DNA of 64,000 nucleotides from an uncultured Prevotellaceae bacterium (GCA_900318645.1 ONLH01000007.1:54581-118580), one strand, 5' to 3'; positions 42,954-53,286 are shown, counted from the stretch's first letter. Made by a program: numbers and translations. The notes: a model not told the origin generated them from the sequence alone.

Positions 42954-44054
42954 ATGAAAAGGTTAATGATTCATACGCTACTGTTCGCTTTTGCCGTGGC
43001 CCTCTTTGGGGGCTGCGGTGGGAGCGGAGATGAGCCCAAGTCAGCAACTATCACCGTCTCACAAGAGAGTGTGGCAGTGCCTGCTGCTGGCGGTACCTAC
43101 TCCATCAATGTCACTACCACTGGCAAGGAATGGGGTGCCTATGCCGACCAAGATTTCATCACCATCGACACAAAGAACACGTTGTCACAATCAGGCTCGG
43201 TGACGATTACGGTAGCTGCTAATCCCATGACCGATGCCCGCACGGGAAATGTCACCATCATGTCGGGTGCCGCCCGCCAAACCATCAGTGTTACGCAGGA
43301 AGCTGCCGCCGAGGCTACCTACTATGCTCCTGATGGCTACAGCCTCGTCTGGCATGACGAGTTTGACAAGGGCTCGGAATTGAATGCTGATGACTGGGTA
43401 CATGAGGTGCAAAATGCTGGTTGGGTCAACCACGAGTTACAGAACTACGTGAACCACAAGACGCCCGGCGGTGCTCTTGTCACTCAGATCAGCAACGGCA
43501 AGCTGTGCATTACGGCGCTCAAGGAGAACGGCAAGATTTACTCAGGCCGTGTCTATGCCAAGCGCTCCACGGGTTGGAAGTATGGCTACATCGAGGCCAG
43601 CATTAAGCTGCCGAAGGGCAAGGGAACTTGGCCCGCCTTCTGGATGATGCCCGTCAACTTCCATTCATGGCCTGCCGACGGTGAGATTGACATCATGGAA
43701 GAGGTGGGTTACCACCCCGACTATGTTTCGTCGAGCCTACACGCCAATGCCCACGTTCACTCCAACGGTACTCAGGTCACCCACGAGATGTATTGCAAGG
43801 GTGCTGAGGGCGAGTTCCACACCTATGCCATCGAATGGACGGCCCAGAACATCACCACCTATGTTGACGGCAAGGTGCAGCTGAGCTACAACAACCGTGG
43901 CCTGGGACGTGATGACTGGCCCTATGACGACCCCTTCTACGTCATCTTCAACCTCGCATGGGGCGGTGACTGGGGAGGCGCTCAAGGCGTTGACGAGAGC
44001 GCTCTGCCCGTGACGATGGAGGTGGACTACGTGCGCGTATTCCAAAAGAAATAA
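42954..44054 (+). CDS. BACON-GH16 endo-beta-glucanase lipoprotein
   Basis: 366 aa. Lipoprotein signal ending FGGCGGSG (Cys21), a BACON domain (about 30-118, PAAGGTYSINVTTTGKEW...) and a GH16 catalytic domain. The active site is WPADGEIDIMEEVG: nucleophile Glu244, assisting Asp246, acid/base Glu249, in the E-x-D-x-x-E form with one inserted residue typical of laminarinases and lichenases. It should cut beta-1,3- or beta-1,3/1,4-glucan at the cell surface and feed SusC/SusD. Exact subfamily needs a profile search. Confidence 0.94.
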   Translation: MKRLMIHTLLFAFAVALFGGCGGSGDEPKSATITVSQESVAVPAAGGTYSINVTTTGKEWGAYADQDFITIDTKNTLSQSGSVTITVAANPMTDARTGNVTIMSGAARQTISVTQEAAAEATYYAPDGYSLVWHDEFDKGSELNADDWVHEVQNAGWVNHELQNYVNHKTPGGALVTQISNGKLCITALKENGKIYSGRVYAKRSTGWKYGYIEASIKLPKGKGTWPAFWMMPVNFHSWPADGEIDIMEEVGYHPDYVSSSLHANAHVHSNGTQVTHEMYCKGAEGEFHTYAIEWTAQNITTYVDGKVQLSYNNRGLGRDDWPYDDPFYVIFNLAWGGDWGGAQGVDESALPVTMEVDYVRVFQKK

Positions 44055-44077
44055 CCATCTTTAACCCAAATGAAAGT

Positions 44078-47000
44078 ATGAGAGGTTTATTATTTGCAAT
44101 ACTCTCTCTAATCATTGCCTTGGGGCTTGAGGCTAAGCCTCAAGGCAATTTTGTTCGCGTGGAAGGCACCGACCTGGTGAAGCCTAACGGAGAAAAGCTT
44201 TTTATCCAAGGAACAAATTTAGGCAACTGGCTCAACCCTGAGGGCTACATGTTCGGTCTGAGCAAGACCAATTCGCCCTGGATGATTGATCTGATGATCA
44301 AGGAGGCCGTGGGCCCTGACTTTGCCGCCGACTTTTGGCGCCAATTTAAAGACAACTACATTACACGTGCCGACATCAACTTCATCGCCCGTCAGGGAGC
44401 CAACACCATCCGCCTACCGTTCAACTACAGGCTGTTCACCGATGAGGACTACATGGGCCGCGCCAAGGATCAGGACGGCTTTGCCCGCATCGACTCGGTC
44501 GTGAACTGGTGCCGTGCCGCAGGTCTGTATCTCATCCTTGACATGCACGACTGCCCCGGCGGACAAACGGGCGACAACATCGATGACGGTCACGGCTACC
44601 CGTGGCTGTTCGAGAGCGAGCCGAGCCAGCAGCTGTTCTGCGACATCTGGCAACGTATCGCTGCCCGCTACAAGGACGAGCCGGTAATTCTCGGCTATGA
44701 GCTGATGAATGAGCCGATTGCCCATTATTTTGAGAACAAGGAGGAGCTGAACAAGCAACTCGAGCCGCTGTACAAGCGTGCCGTCAAGGCCATCCGCCAA
44801 GTGGATACCAACCACGTGATCCTGTTGGGCGGGGCCCGCTGGAACTCCGATTTCTATATGTTCAGCGACTGGACCTTCGATGACAACATCATATATACCT
44901 GCCACCGCTATGGCGGCGATGCCACTGCCGAGGCCATCAAGGACTACATTGACTTCCGCGACAAGACCGGACTGCCGATGTACATGGGTGAGACAGGGCA
45001 CAACAGTATCGAGTGGCAGACACAGCTGGTCAACGTGATGAAGCAGGCCAACATCGGTTACACCTTCTGGCCCTACAAGAAGGTTGACGGCTCGTGCATG
45101 ATGGGCTTTGCAAGGCCCGAACTATGGGACAGCGTCGTAGTGAAGTACTCCGAGACTCCCCGTGATTCCTACAAGGAATGGCGCGAAGCACGTCCCGACC
45201 AGGCCATTTTCCGCCAGCAGTTGCTGCAGTATGTCAAAAACTGCCGCTATGAGAACTGCACGCCGCAGACCGACTACATCCAGTCACTGGGGCTGACAGC
45301 GGGTGAGCCACTCTACCTTGACGATACTGCTCCCATCGAGCAACGTGTCGAGGATGCGCTCGGCCGCATGACACTTGATGAAAAGATTGCCGTCATCCAT
45401 GCCCAGAGCAAGTTCTCTTCACCTGGCGTGAAGCGCCTCGGTATGCCGGACTTCTGGACCGACGACGGACCTCACGGCGTGCGCCCCGACGTCCTGTGGG
45501 ACGAGTGGGTACAGGCAGGACAGACCAACGACTCGTGTGTCGCATTCCCTGCTCTGACTTGCCTCGCCGCCTCATGGAACCCTGTGTTGGCCGAGCTTTA
45601 TGGCCGCAGCTTGGGTGAGGAGGCTCGTTATCGTGGCAAGGACATGATCCTGGGCCCTGGCGTGAACATCAACCGCACGCCGCTCAATGGCCGCAACTTT
45701 GAGTATCTGGGCGAGGATCCCCTGCTGGCCTCGCGCATGGTAGTCCCCTACATCAAGGGGCTGCAGAGCACTGGCACAGCAGCCTGTGTGAAGCACTTCT
45801 GTCTCAATAACGATGAGGAATACCGCCATCAGGTCAATGTCACCGTCAGCGACCGTGCCTTGCGCGAAATCTATCTGCCCGCGTTTGAGGCCGCTGTCAA
45901 GGAAGGTCACACCTGGGGCATCATGGGTTCCTACAACCTCTACAAGAACCAACACTGCTGCCAGAACCAGTACACCCTCAATGATATCCTCAAGGGCGAC
46001 TGGAAGTATGACGGCGTGGTGGTCAGCGACTGGGGTGGTACCCACGACACCGAGATGGCTGTGAAAAACGGTCTGGATATGGAGTTCGGCAGCTGGACCG
46101 ACGGTCTGGCATGGGGCGCCAGCAACGCCTATGACGCCTACTACATGGCCATGCCCTACAAGAAGCTGATTGAGGAAGGCAAGTTCACGACCCGCGAGCT
46201 CGACGACAAGGTGAGCCGCGTGCTGCGCCTGTTCTTCCGCACAACGATGAGCAACAATCGTGCTCGCGGTTTTCTCTGCAGCGAGGCTCACTATGACGCC
46301 GCGCTCAAGATTGCCCAGGACGGTATCGTGCTCCTGCAGAACAAGAGCAACGTGCTGCCCATCAACGTTGACAAGGCCAAGCGCATTCTCGTTGTCGGCG
46401 AGAATGCCATCAAGATGATGACCGTCGGCGGCGGCAGCAGTTCGCTCAAGGCACAGCACGAAATTCTGCCTCTTGAAGGACTGAAAGCACGTCTGGCAGG
46501 CACCGGTATCGAGGTGGACTATGCCCGCGGCTACGTGGGTGACACCACGGGCGAATACAACGGTGTAGTCGCCAAGCAATCACTGGCCGAAAACCGTCCC
46601 GCCAACGAACTCATCGCCGAGGCAGTCGCCAAGGCCAAGACAGCCGATTATGTCATCATCTTCGGCGGTCTGAACAAGAGCGACTACCAAGACTCCGAGG
46701 GTCATGACCGCAAGCACATGGACTTGCCCTACGGTCAGGATGCACTGGTCGAGGCACTCGCCAAGGCCAATAAGAATGTGGTGTTTGTCAACATCTCGGG
46801 CGACGCTGTAGCCATGCCGTGGCGCGACAAGGTCGCCGCTATCGTGCAGGGCTGGTTCATCGGCAGCGAGACCGGCAAGGCATTTGCCAGCATCCTCGTG
46901 GGCGACGTGAATCCCTCGGGAAAACTGCCGTTCACCTGGTATCAAAAACTGAACGATGTAGGAGCCCATGCACTCGGCTCATACCCTGGCACTTGGCGCG

Positions 47001-47473
47001 ATGACCATAAGATCATCGACGAAGAGTACAAGGAGGGCATTTACGTGGGCTACCGCTGGGCCGACAAACAGAAGAAGAAACCGATGTTTGCCTTCGGTCA
47101 CGGACTGAGTTATACGACCTTCGCCGTGAGCAACCTGCGCATCGACAAGCGCGAGGTGGCGGCCGATGGAACGGTTACTGCTACGGTAACTGTCAAGAAC
47201 ACGGGTAACCGTGAGGGCGCCGAGGTCATCCAGCTCTACGTCAGCGACCTGAGCACGAGCGTTGAGATGCCCGTGAAGGAGTTACGCGGATTCCAGAAGG
47301 TTTCCCTTAAGCCCGGCGAAAGCCGCGATGTGAGCATTACCATCGGCGGCCGCGCCTTCCAGTATTGGGACGAGGCTAGTGGTGACTGGACGACATCCCT
47401 GGGCAAGCGTACGCTGCTCATCGGTACCGCCAGCGACAACCTCCCCCTCAAGGCCGACTTCACCGTCCGCTGA
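44078..47473 (+). CDS. GH5-GH3 fusion glycoside hydrolase
   Basis: 1131 aa, signal peptide MRGLLFAILSLIIALGLEA without a lipid Cys, so probably periplasmic. Residues about 25-400 are GH5: FIQGTNLGNWLNPEGYMFG, NTIRLPFNY, acid/base Glu212 in ELMNEPIA, nucleophile Glu305 in MYMGETGHNS. Residues about 420-1131 are GH3: FWTDDGPHGVRPD, NRTPLNGRNFEYLGEDP, KHFCLNN, nucleophile Asp651 in VVVSDWGGTHD, then the alpha/beta sandwich and a C-terminal fibronectin III-like domain (VTVKNTGNREGAEVIQLYV). One chain would thus cut internal beta-glucosidic links and release terminal glucose. Last gene of the operon. Confidence 0.94.
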   Translation: MRGLLFAILSLIIALGLEAKPQGNFVRVEGTDLVKPNGEKLFIQGTNLGNWLNPEGYMFGLSKTNSPWMIDLMIKEAVGPDFAADFWRQFKDNYITRADINFIARQGANTIRLPFNYRLFTDEDYMGRAKDQDGFARIDSVVNWCRAAGLYLILDMHDCPGGQTGDNIDDGHGYPWLFESEPSQQLFCDIWQRIAARYKDEPVILGYELMNEPIAHYFENKEELNKQLEPLYKRAVKAIRQVDTNHVILLGGARWNSDFYMFSDWTFDDNIIYTCHRYGGDATAEAIKDYIDFRDKTGLPMYMGETGHNSIEWQTQLVNVMKQANIGYTFWPYKKVDGSCMMGFARPELWDSVVVKYSETPRDSYKEWREARPDQAIFRQQLLQYVKNCRYENCTPQTDYIQSLGLTAGEPLYLDDTAPIEQRVEDALGRMTLDEKIAVIHAQSKFSSPGVKRLGMPDFWTDDGPHGVRPDVLWDEWVQAGQTNDSCVAFPALTCLAASWNPVLAELYGRSLGEEARYRGKDMILGPGVNINRTPLNGRNFEYLGEDPLLASRMVVPYIKGLQSTGTAACVKHFCLNNDEEYRHQVNVTVSDRALREIYLPAFEAAVKEGHTWGIMGSYNLYKNQHCCQNQYTLNDILKGDWKYDGVVVSDWGGTHDTEMAVKNGLDMEFGSWTDGLAWGASNAYDAYYMAMPYKKLIEEGKFTTRELDDKVSRVLRLFFRTTMSNNRARGFLCSEAHYDAALKIAQDGIVLLQNKSNVLPINVDKAKRILVVGENAIKMMTVGGGSSSLKAQHEILPLEGLKARLAGTGIEVDYARGYVGDTTGEYNGVVAKQSLAENRPANELIAEAVAKAKTADYVIIFGGLNKSDYQDSEGHDRKHMDLPYGQDALVEALAKANKNVVFVNISGDAVAMPWRDKVAAIVQGWFIGSETGKAFASILVGDVNPSGKLPFTWYQKLNDVGAHALGSYPGTWRDDHKIIDEEYKEGIYVGYRWADKQKKKPMFAFGHGLSYTTFAVSNLRIDKREVAADGTVTATVTVKNTGNREGAEVIQLYVSDLSTSVEMPVKELRGFQKVSLKPGESRDVSITIGGRAFQYWDEASGDWTTSLGKRTLLIGTASDNLPLKADFTVR

Positions 47474-47504
47474 CTCCTCTACCCCACTATCATCAGTTAT
47501 AAAA

Positions 47505-47539
47505 TAAAGGCAGGAAGCCGTTGTGGCTTCCTGCCTTTA
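47505..47539 (+). terminator. Terminator of the beta-glucan operon
   Basis: TAAAGGCAGGAAGCC, loop GTTGT, GGCTTCCTGCCTTTA: perfect 15-bp stem, 31 bp after the GH5-GH3 stop. Confidence 0.88.
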
Positions 47540-47579
47540 ACTATATCCCACCCGAAGGTTAGCCAACAGATGACCAGTA

Positions 47580-47601
47580 GAGACGCAAAATTCTGCGTCC
47601 A
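47580..47601. repeat. Degenerate copy of the 22-bp palindrome
   Basis: GAGACGCAAAATTCTGCGTCCA differs from the consensus at a few positions in its right arm; it lies between the glucan operon and the efflux operon. Confidence 0.75.
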
Positions 47602-47654
47602 TACATAGTGAATAAATTGAGCATCAGTATTTTACACCATCAAACACACTTTGA

Positions 47655-49007
47655 TTATTGGCCCGTAGCCTGACGGTATTCAAGCAGTTTGTTCTGATAA
47701 TCGGCGAAAGCATCGGTTCGCTTGTCGCAAGCTTGCTGATAAAGTAATTGTGCTTCAAGCAGGTCGCTCATCTTGGAAATGCCGGCATTATAGTAATCTC
47801 GGTTCAAGCGCAGGTTCTCCTCGGCCTGTTCAATGCTTCGTTGGGCAAGCAGCAGTTGCTGATAGGATTCCTCCACGCTGTTCCACGCACCCTGCATCCT
47901 GATCTTCAACAGTTCGGCATTGTCAGCGAGTTGCTCTTGTGCCTGTTGCTGCTCAAGTTTCTTGCGCTTGATAGCGTGAGAGCCACCCCACCAGTCAGAG
48001 ATGGGCACGCTGACCGTAGCAAAAACCATTCCGAAGGATTGATTCCTTTCCAACAGGTTATGATAATTAAAACCAGCTCCCACGGCGACAGACGGGAGAT
48101 TCTGGCCGACAGCGATTTTCTTCTGAAGGTCAGCAGCCTCGACCTGTTTTCCCAACAATCGGTACTCTGCTGTTCCCAACAAGGCCTGTTGAGGGTCTTG
48201 CTTTAAGCCGATGAGTGAAACAGCATCTGTCTGATAGGAAATGACGAACGACGTGTCGCGAAGGCCACAGTACTGGGAGACCAACATGCGCATCAAGGAG
48301 AGGCCGTTGACAATCTTGAGCCGCTGACTGGCGATGTCATTCTGGCGCAGTTGCACCTGCAGCAGGTCGTTGCGCATGGCGACTCCCGCACGTACGGCCA
48401 CTTCCACGTCTTTGCCAATGTCGTTGAGCAGTTTCTCGGCCGCTTCAACAGTCTTCATCTTCTCCTGCAGGGAGGCCATTTGCCAGAAATACTGCTCGGC
48501 GGTTTTCTCCACCTCATTTTCCGAGAGTTGCATCTGCAGCCTGCTCACATCCTCGCCCACCTTGGCCAACTTGTTGCCATTGACAATCTGACCGCCTGCA
48601 AAAACGGGCTGCACGGCCTGCACGCCAGCGATGACTCCATTCTTCATCATCGAAATGCTGACGGGATTTGCAAGGGCGGCAAGAGCTTCAGGCGGCAAAA
48701 GCTGAGTCAGAGGAGCCAGGGAGGTGCTCAACTCGGGGGGCATCATCTCTGAGAGGTTGAAGGAGGTCTGCGCCATAGCTTTATTGGCATTAAACCACAA
48801 TCCCGTACCACTGACGTTGGGGAAATACTTGGTAAAAGCCTCCTTGCGTTGCTGGCTGGCGGCCTCCACGTCATATCGTGCAGAACGGATGGCAAAGTTG
48901 TTGTGCAGGGCAGAGTCCTTCAGCTGTTCCAAGGTGTAGGTTTGGGCTGACACAAAGCCACAGCACAGGGAACAAAGCACTATAGCAAATATCTTTTTTA
49001 TCATCAT
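47655..49007 (-). CDS. TolC-family outer-membrane efflux protein
   Basis: 450 aa. Signal peptide (MMIKKIFAIVLCSLCCGFVSAQ), then the two TolC repeats rich in long helices: YTLEQLKDSALHNNFAIRSARYDVEAASQQRKEA at the start and LQKKIAVGQNLPSVAVGAGFNYHN, VSVPISDWWGG, YQQLLLAQRSIEQAEENLRLNRDYYNAGISKMSDLLEAQ in the second half. It forms the exit duct of the tripartite pump whose inner parts are encoded just upstream on the same strand. Last gene of the operon. Confidence 0.93.
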   Translation of the reverse strand: MMIKKIFAIVLCSLCCGFVSAQTYTLEQLKDSALHNNFAIRSARYDVEAASQQRKEAFTKYFPNVSGTGLWFNANKAMAQTSFNLSEMMPPELSTSLAPLTQLLPPEALAALANPVSISMMKNGVIAGVQAVQPVFAGGQIVNGNKLAKVGEDVSRLQMQLSENEVEKTAEQYFWQMASLQEKMKTVEAAEKLLNDIGKDVEVAVRAGVAMRNDLLQVQLRQNDIASQRLKIVNGLSLMRMLVSQYCGLRDTSFVISYQTDAVSLIGLKQDPQQALLGTAEYRLLGKQVEAADLQKKIAVGQNLPSVAVGAGFNYHNLLERNQSFGMVFATVSVPISDWWGGSHAIKRKKLEQQQAQEQLADNAELLKIRMQGAWNSVEESYQQLLLAQRSIEQAEENLRLNRDYYNAGISKMSDLLEAQLLYQQACDKRTDAFADYQNKLLEYRQATGQ

Positions 49008-49036
49008 ATTCCGTTATATAATAGACAACGAATAAA

Positions 49037-52000
49037 TCACTTTAGACTCACTTTCCAATAAATCACGGGCAACATAGTTACCACCATGATGAGCGAACCA
49101 ATGCCACCGGCAAAAATGGTGACACCCACAGGCATCCAGAACGAACTCTGCGCGATAATCATCGGCACCACACCGACGGCCGTGGTAGCTGTCGTGAGGA
49201 AGATGGGCACCATGCGCCGCTTGCCAGCATCATAGGCGGCCTGCTTCACTGCATTGTTATAGCCCTCGCGGTCAACAGTCCAGTCACCATGTTCGGCCAC
49301 ATATTTCTTTATCAGGTCAATCGCATGCTCGAAAATCAAAATCTCGTTGCGCATGATCATTCCCATCAACGTGATCAGTCCAAAGATGGAGGTGAGTCCC
49401 AGGGAACGGTTCATCAGCCCTAACCCAATCAGCGACCCCGGGATCATCAGCGCAAGGGCGACCATGCAAACCGTCGTGATGCCGAACTTCTTGAAGTTGA
49501 ACAGCAGGAAGAAGAACACGATAATCAAGGCGATGACGATACCTCCGAATATCTGTGGCAAGGCCTCATCGTCATACTCTATCTCACCGCCCACCTCAGA
49601 CCGCACGCCTTGAGGCATCTCAATCTCCTGTTGCATGATGCGGACTATCTCCTTTTCGACGGGAGCCGTATAAACACCCTGCGCGAAATGTCCCGTCACC
49701 GTGATGCAGCGCTCACCGCCACGATGAATGATGCGGCTCTCGCTCCACTGGGGTGACACTTTTGCAATTTGCCGAAGAGGAACGGTGCTGTTGGTATGGT
49801 TGATACCCGACGATACGATGGACATCGGTGATGCGATACCCAGGTTAGCGACATCCGAGAATGTCATGTCGGCATCATCCTTCACGACAATGGGCAACTC
49901 ATAATTGCCTTCCCATACCTGTCCCACACGCAGGTCGGACGAGTTGGCACTCAACGCCAACTGTGCCGTAGTGCGCGTCACGCCCAACTGCGCCGAGGCA
50001 ACAGGATCAAGCTCAACGTTGATGATGGGTTGGGGCTGAAAGTGATCAGTATGCACCCATTCCACCTCTGGCATCTGGCGCATACGCTCCATCAGCCGCT
50101 CGGCCACTACATGGAGAGAATCGAGGTTGTCGCCATAGAAACGGTACTCCAATTCAGTAACTTCCAGATAGTCCAGTCGTTTGAATTTCACATAGGCGTT
50201 GGGGAAGGTTTCTCCCAACTGTGGCTGATACTTCGCCAACAGGTCGAGCGTCGCCTTGTCTGATTGTGTGTTCACAATCAACTGGGCATAGTTTTTCCCT
50301 GCCATCTGTGGTGCATAGGCATCCATGAAACGTGGCGAGGAACAGCCGATGAAACTGGTGATACCCGTGACACGCTCGTCCCGGGCCAGCACATGACGGA
50401 CAGAATCTGCCAATTCGGTGGTCTCTGCCAGGCCCTTGCCATCTGGCAGGAAGATTTCCACGGCAAACTGGTCGCGATCGGCATAGGGGAAAAGTCGTAT
50501 CTTCAGCGTCGGGACAATAATTGTAGACAATAAGATGACAGCGATGCCGCCAAAGATAGTCACCCATGGCCTTCGGAAAGTAAAGTCGAGCACCTTGTCA
50601 TAAGTCTTCTGCACCCATTTGGTGATCGCATTCCCGTCAGTTTTCACGTTCTCGGGCCTAATCAGCCTCACTTCCAAGAAAGGAATCACTGTCACAGCCA
50701 GTAAAAGTGATACCATCAAGTTGATGGTGACCGTGATGGGGAAGTCCTTCAGACAGTCATGGAAGATGCCCTTCATGGTAATCAGGAAAGGATAGAAGAT
50801 GGCACAGATGCAAATGGTGGCCAACATCATGGGCATGAAATATTGCTTGGCAGACTCGATAGCTGCACGCTTGGGTTCGTACCCCTTTCCTAGATATTCC
50901 AGATAGCCGTCTATCACCACAATGGAGTTATCGACCACCATTCCCAGCACCACAATCAGTGCTGCCAACGTCACGATGTTCAGTTCGATGCCCAACATAT
51001 ACATGATAGCCACCGAGACGAATGTGCTCAACGGAATGGTGATAGATGCCACAATAGCTGAGCGTAGCGGGAAGAGCACCATCATCACCAAGATAATGAC
51101 GAGCATCGCTATCAGCAGATCACGAAGGAAGTCGGTGATACTGATGTGCACCACCTTTGGCTTGTCGGCAATGCGAGTGACCTTCACATCATCGGGCAGC
51201 TCATTCTCACGGAATTCGTCAAGCACCTTGTCCACCTCACGGCCATACTGCAACACATTGTTGCCGGGATTCATCTCCATCGACAGCAGCACACAGGGGT
51301 GCCCGTCCTGCTCTATGCGGCTCGACATCGGTTCGTATTCCCTGACCACACGCGCCACATCCCTCACACGGGCCACCTTGCCCGTTAAGGGGTCTGAAAT
51401 GATAATCTGATTGGCAATCTCCGCCTCGCTATTCTCTTGAGCAGCCACGTGGATAGGTATCTGCTGATCATCGTCATCGATGCTGCCGCTCATCGTGGTG
51501 ATGCCCTGGGCTTGCAGACGTGAAAAGAGCATTTGCTGTCCGATTCCATAAGCCTGAAGCCGCTGGCGGTCGACATAGAGTGATATCTGCTCCTTCTGTT
51601 CGCCAAACAATTTCACGTTGGCCACCGAAGGTATCCTGCGCAGCCGGTCGCTCAGTTCATCACTGTATTCTTTCAACTCACGATAGCTGCGCTGGTCGCT
51701 CTCGATGGCGATGAGCAGTGCCGAGGTGTTGCCGAAGTCATCGTTCACCACAACGGCCAATACGCCAGAGGGCAACTGTGACTTGAAGCCGTTCAGGCCA
51801 TGCTTAATCTTACTCCACACCTCATCCTTGTTGTTCACATCATCGTTGAGCCGCACCATCACGATGCACATGCCATTCTGTGAAGTCGTAGTTGTCTTCA
51901 CACGATTGACCTCTCCATAGGTGAAGAGATAGCGCTCCAGCGGACGGGCCACCTGCTGTTCCACCTCCTCGGTCGTCGCACCTGGATAGACTGCCACCAC

Positions 52001-52150
52001 CACACCCTGACGGATGATAGCATGAGGAAATTCATCCTTGGGCATGTCATACATGCCAAAGATGCCCAGCACAAAGAAGATGCCTATGAAGAGCAGCGTT
52101 ATCGGGTAATGTTCCAATGGCCACTTCAGCCATTTCATCTTGCGTCCCAT
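49037..52150 (-). CDS. RND-family efflux permease
   Basis: 1037 aa, standard RND length with 12 transmembrane helices and two large periplasmic loops. Landmarks are PGATTEEVEQQVARPLE, the TM4 proton-relay region GMVVDNSIVVIDGYLEYLG (Asp followed by Asn, not the Asp-Asp of AcrB), GGIVIALIIVFFFLLFNF and LITLMGMIMRNEILIFEHA. The single Asp in TM4 is the form seen in several non-AcrB RND branches. It exports drugs, bile acids or lipophilic compounds by proton antiport. Start is 1 bp after the adaptor's stop, so the two are translationally linked. Confidence 0.94.
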   Translation of the reverse strand: MGRKMKWLKWPLEHYPITLLFIGIFFVLGIFGMYDMPKDEFPHAIIRQGVVVAVYPGATTEEVEQQVARPLERYLFTYGEVNRVKTTTTSQNGMCIVMVRLNDDVNNKDEVWSKIKHGLNGFKSQLPSGVLAVVVNDDFGNTSALLIAIESDQRSYRELKEYSDELSDRLRRIPSVANVKLFGEQKEQISLYVDRQRLQAYGIGQQMLFSRLQAQGITTMSGSIDDDDQQIPIHVAAQENSEAEIANQIIISDPLTGKVARVRDVARVVREYEPMSSRIEQDGHPCVLLSMEMNPGNNVLQYGREVDKVLDEFRENELPDDVKVTRIADKPKVVHISITDFLRDLLIAMLVIILVMMVLFPLRSAIVASITIPLSTFVSVAIMYMLGIELNIVTLAALIVVLGMVVDNSIVVIDGYLEYLGKGYEPKRAAIESAKQYFMPMMLATICICAIFYPFLITMKGIFHDCLKDFPITVTINLMVSLLLAVTVIPFLEVRLIRPENVKTDGNAITKWVQKTYDKVLDFTFRRPWVTIFGGIAVILLSTIIVPTLKIRLFPYADRDQFAVEIFLPDGKGLAETTELADSVRHVLARDERVTGITSFIGCSSPRFMDAYAPQMAGKNYAQLIVNTQSDKATLDLLAKYQPQLGETFPNAYVKFKRLDYLEVTELEYRFYGDNLDSLHVVAERLMERMRQMPEVEWVHTDHFQPQPIINVELDPVASAQLGVTRTTAQLALSANSSDLRVGQVWEGNYELPIVVKDDADMTFSDVANLGIASPMSIVSSGINHTNSTVPLRQIAKVSPQWSESRIIHRGGERCITVTGHFAQGVYTAPVEKEIVRIMQQEIEMPQGVRSEVGGEIEYDDEALPQIFGGIVIALIIVFFFLLFNFKKFGITTVCMVALALMIPGSLIGLGLMNRSLGLTSIFGLITLMGMIMRNEILIFEHAIDLIKKYVAEHGDWTVDREGYNNAVKQAAYDAGKRRMVPIFLTTATTAVGVVPMIIAQSSFWMPVGVTIFAGGIGSLIMVVTMLPVIYWKVSLK

Positions 52151-52151
52151 A

Positions 52152-53255
52152 CTAATACACTACTTTTGTTCCTTCACTCAGTTTATGGTATCCCTCAGTC
52201 ACGATGATCTGGCCATTGCCCAGTCCGTCGACAACCGTCACATAGTTGCCCTGTGTCTCGCCGATCCTCACCTTGGTGCGATGTGCAACATTTTTACTGT
52301 CCACTGTCCAAACGAACAGTGTGCCGTCAGATTTCTTCTGCACCGATGTTACGGGAATCAGCATGCGTCCAGCACCCTGAGCTCCATTTGGAACGAAGCT
52401 GACGTTGGCCACCATACCCGGCAATAGTTTAAAGTCGCGATTCACGACATTGATGCGGATATCATAAGTATGAGTGAGCGCATCGGCCTGCACGCCTTTC
52501 TCTATCTTGCCACCTCTATAATTGCGCCCGATGGCATCCACCTTGACGGTGGTTGGCGTGTTGGCATTGATGCTGCCGATCTCTGATTCTGGCACAGCCA
52601 CCTTCACTTTCACGGTTGAGATGTCGAGGATATTCACCACCGCCTGTGAAGGCAACGCTGTCTCTCCCGCCATCAATTGCTTCCTGCCGATGACGCCACT
52701 GACCGGGGCATAGAGACGGGTATCGGCAAGCCCCTTACGTGCTATCTTCTCGGTCGCGGTGGCCGAGACCACACCTGAACGGGCTGTATTCAGGGCTGAT
52801 GTAGCCTGTGCGAGACGAGTCTCTGCCTCAATCCATTTCACCTCTGGCAGCGAACCGTTGTCGTGCAGCAGTTTCATGCGGTCATAAGCATCCTTGGCCT
52901 GGTTGTAGGTCGCTTCGGCCTGCTTCACCATGTCTTTGGCTTGGTCAACCGATGCATGCGCCATCTCAACGCTGTTGCTCGAAGTGGTCGGATCGATTTC
53001 AGCCAACAACTGACCACGGTGCACGACCTGACCCTCTTTGACCAGAATCCGCTTCAGCACACCCATACTGGTGAAACTCACTGCAGTAGCCTCACGCTCC
53101 TCAACGATGCCCACATAAGTCTGTGCATTGTCAGCCATACCAGGCGACACCACCAGCGTTTCTACTCTTATAGGAGCTTTCTGCTCCACCTTTTTGTTCT
53201 CGCTGCAACTGATGACAGCAAGCACAACCAATAGCAGAAATACAATTTTTTTCAT
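52152..53255 (-). CDS. RND periplasmic adaptor (membrane fusion protein), lipoprotein
   Basis: 367 aa from ATG 53255 (MKKIVFLLLVVLAVISCSENKK, lipid Cys17). A frame extending 19 codons upstream would run through the promoter and is rejected. HlyD/MFP features: SMGVLKRILVKEGQVVHRGQLLAEID (lipoyl half), a helical hairpin (DQAKDMVKQAEATYNQAKDAYDRMKLL), the second lipoyl half RLYAPVSGVIGRKQLMAGET and the beta-barrel TVKVAVPESEIGSI. It bridges permease and TolC-like channel. First gene of the three-gene operon. Confidence 0.94.
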   Translation of the reverse strand: MKKIVFLLLVVLAVISCSENKKVEQKAPIRVETLVVSPGMADNAQTYVGIVEEREATAVSFTSMGVLKRILVKEGQVVHRGQLLAEIDPTTSSNSVEMAHASVDQAKDMVKQAEATYNQAKDAYDRMKLLHDNGSLPEVKWIEAETRLAQATSALNTARSGVVSATATEKIARKGLADTRLYAPVSGVIGRKQLMAGETALPSQAVVNILDISTVKVKVAVPESEIGSINANTPTTVKVDAIGRNYRGGKIEKGVQADALTHTYDIRINVVNRDFKLLPGMVANVSFVPNGAQGAGRMLIPVTSVQKKSDGTLFVWTVDSKNVAHRTKVRIGETQGNYVTVVDGLGNGQIIVTEGYHKLSEGTKVVY

Positions 53256-53278
53256 AAGCACTGTCCTATTTTCTTTTG

Positions 53279-53286
53279 CAAAATTA
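53279..53286 (-). promoter_or_regulatory. -7 promoter element of the RND efflux operon
   Basis: The minus strand reads TAATTTTG, about 24 nt before ATG 53255; no normal-spaced -33 box. No adjacent regulator gene is seen. Confidence 0.55.

Noticed and set aside
45572-46579. A 335-codon open frame antisense to the GH3 domain
   Set aside because: It mirrors GC-rich third positions of the GH5-GH3 gene, has no promoter or family motif, and the sense frame carries all catalytic motifs.
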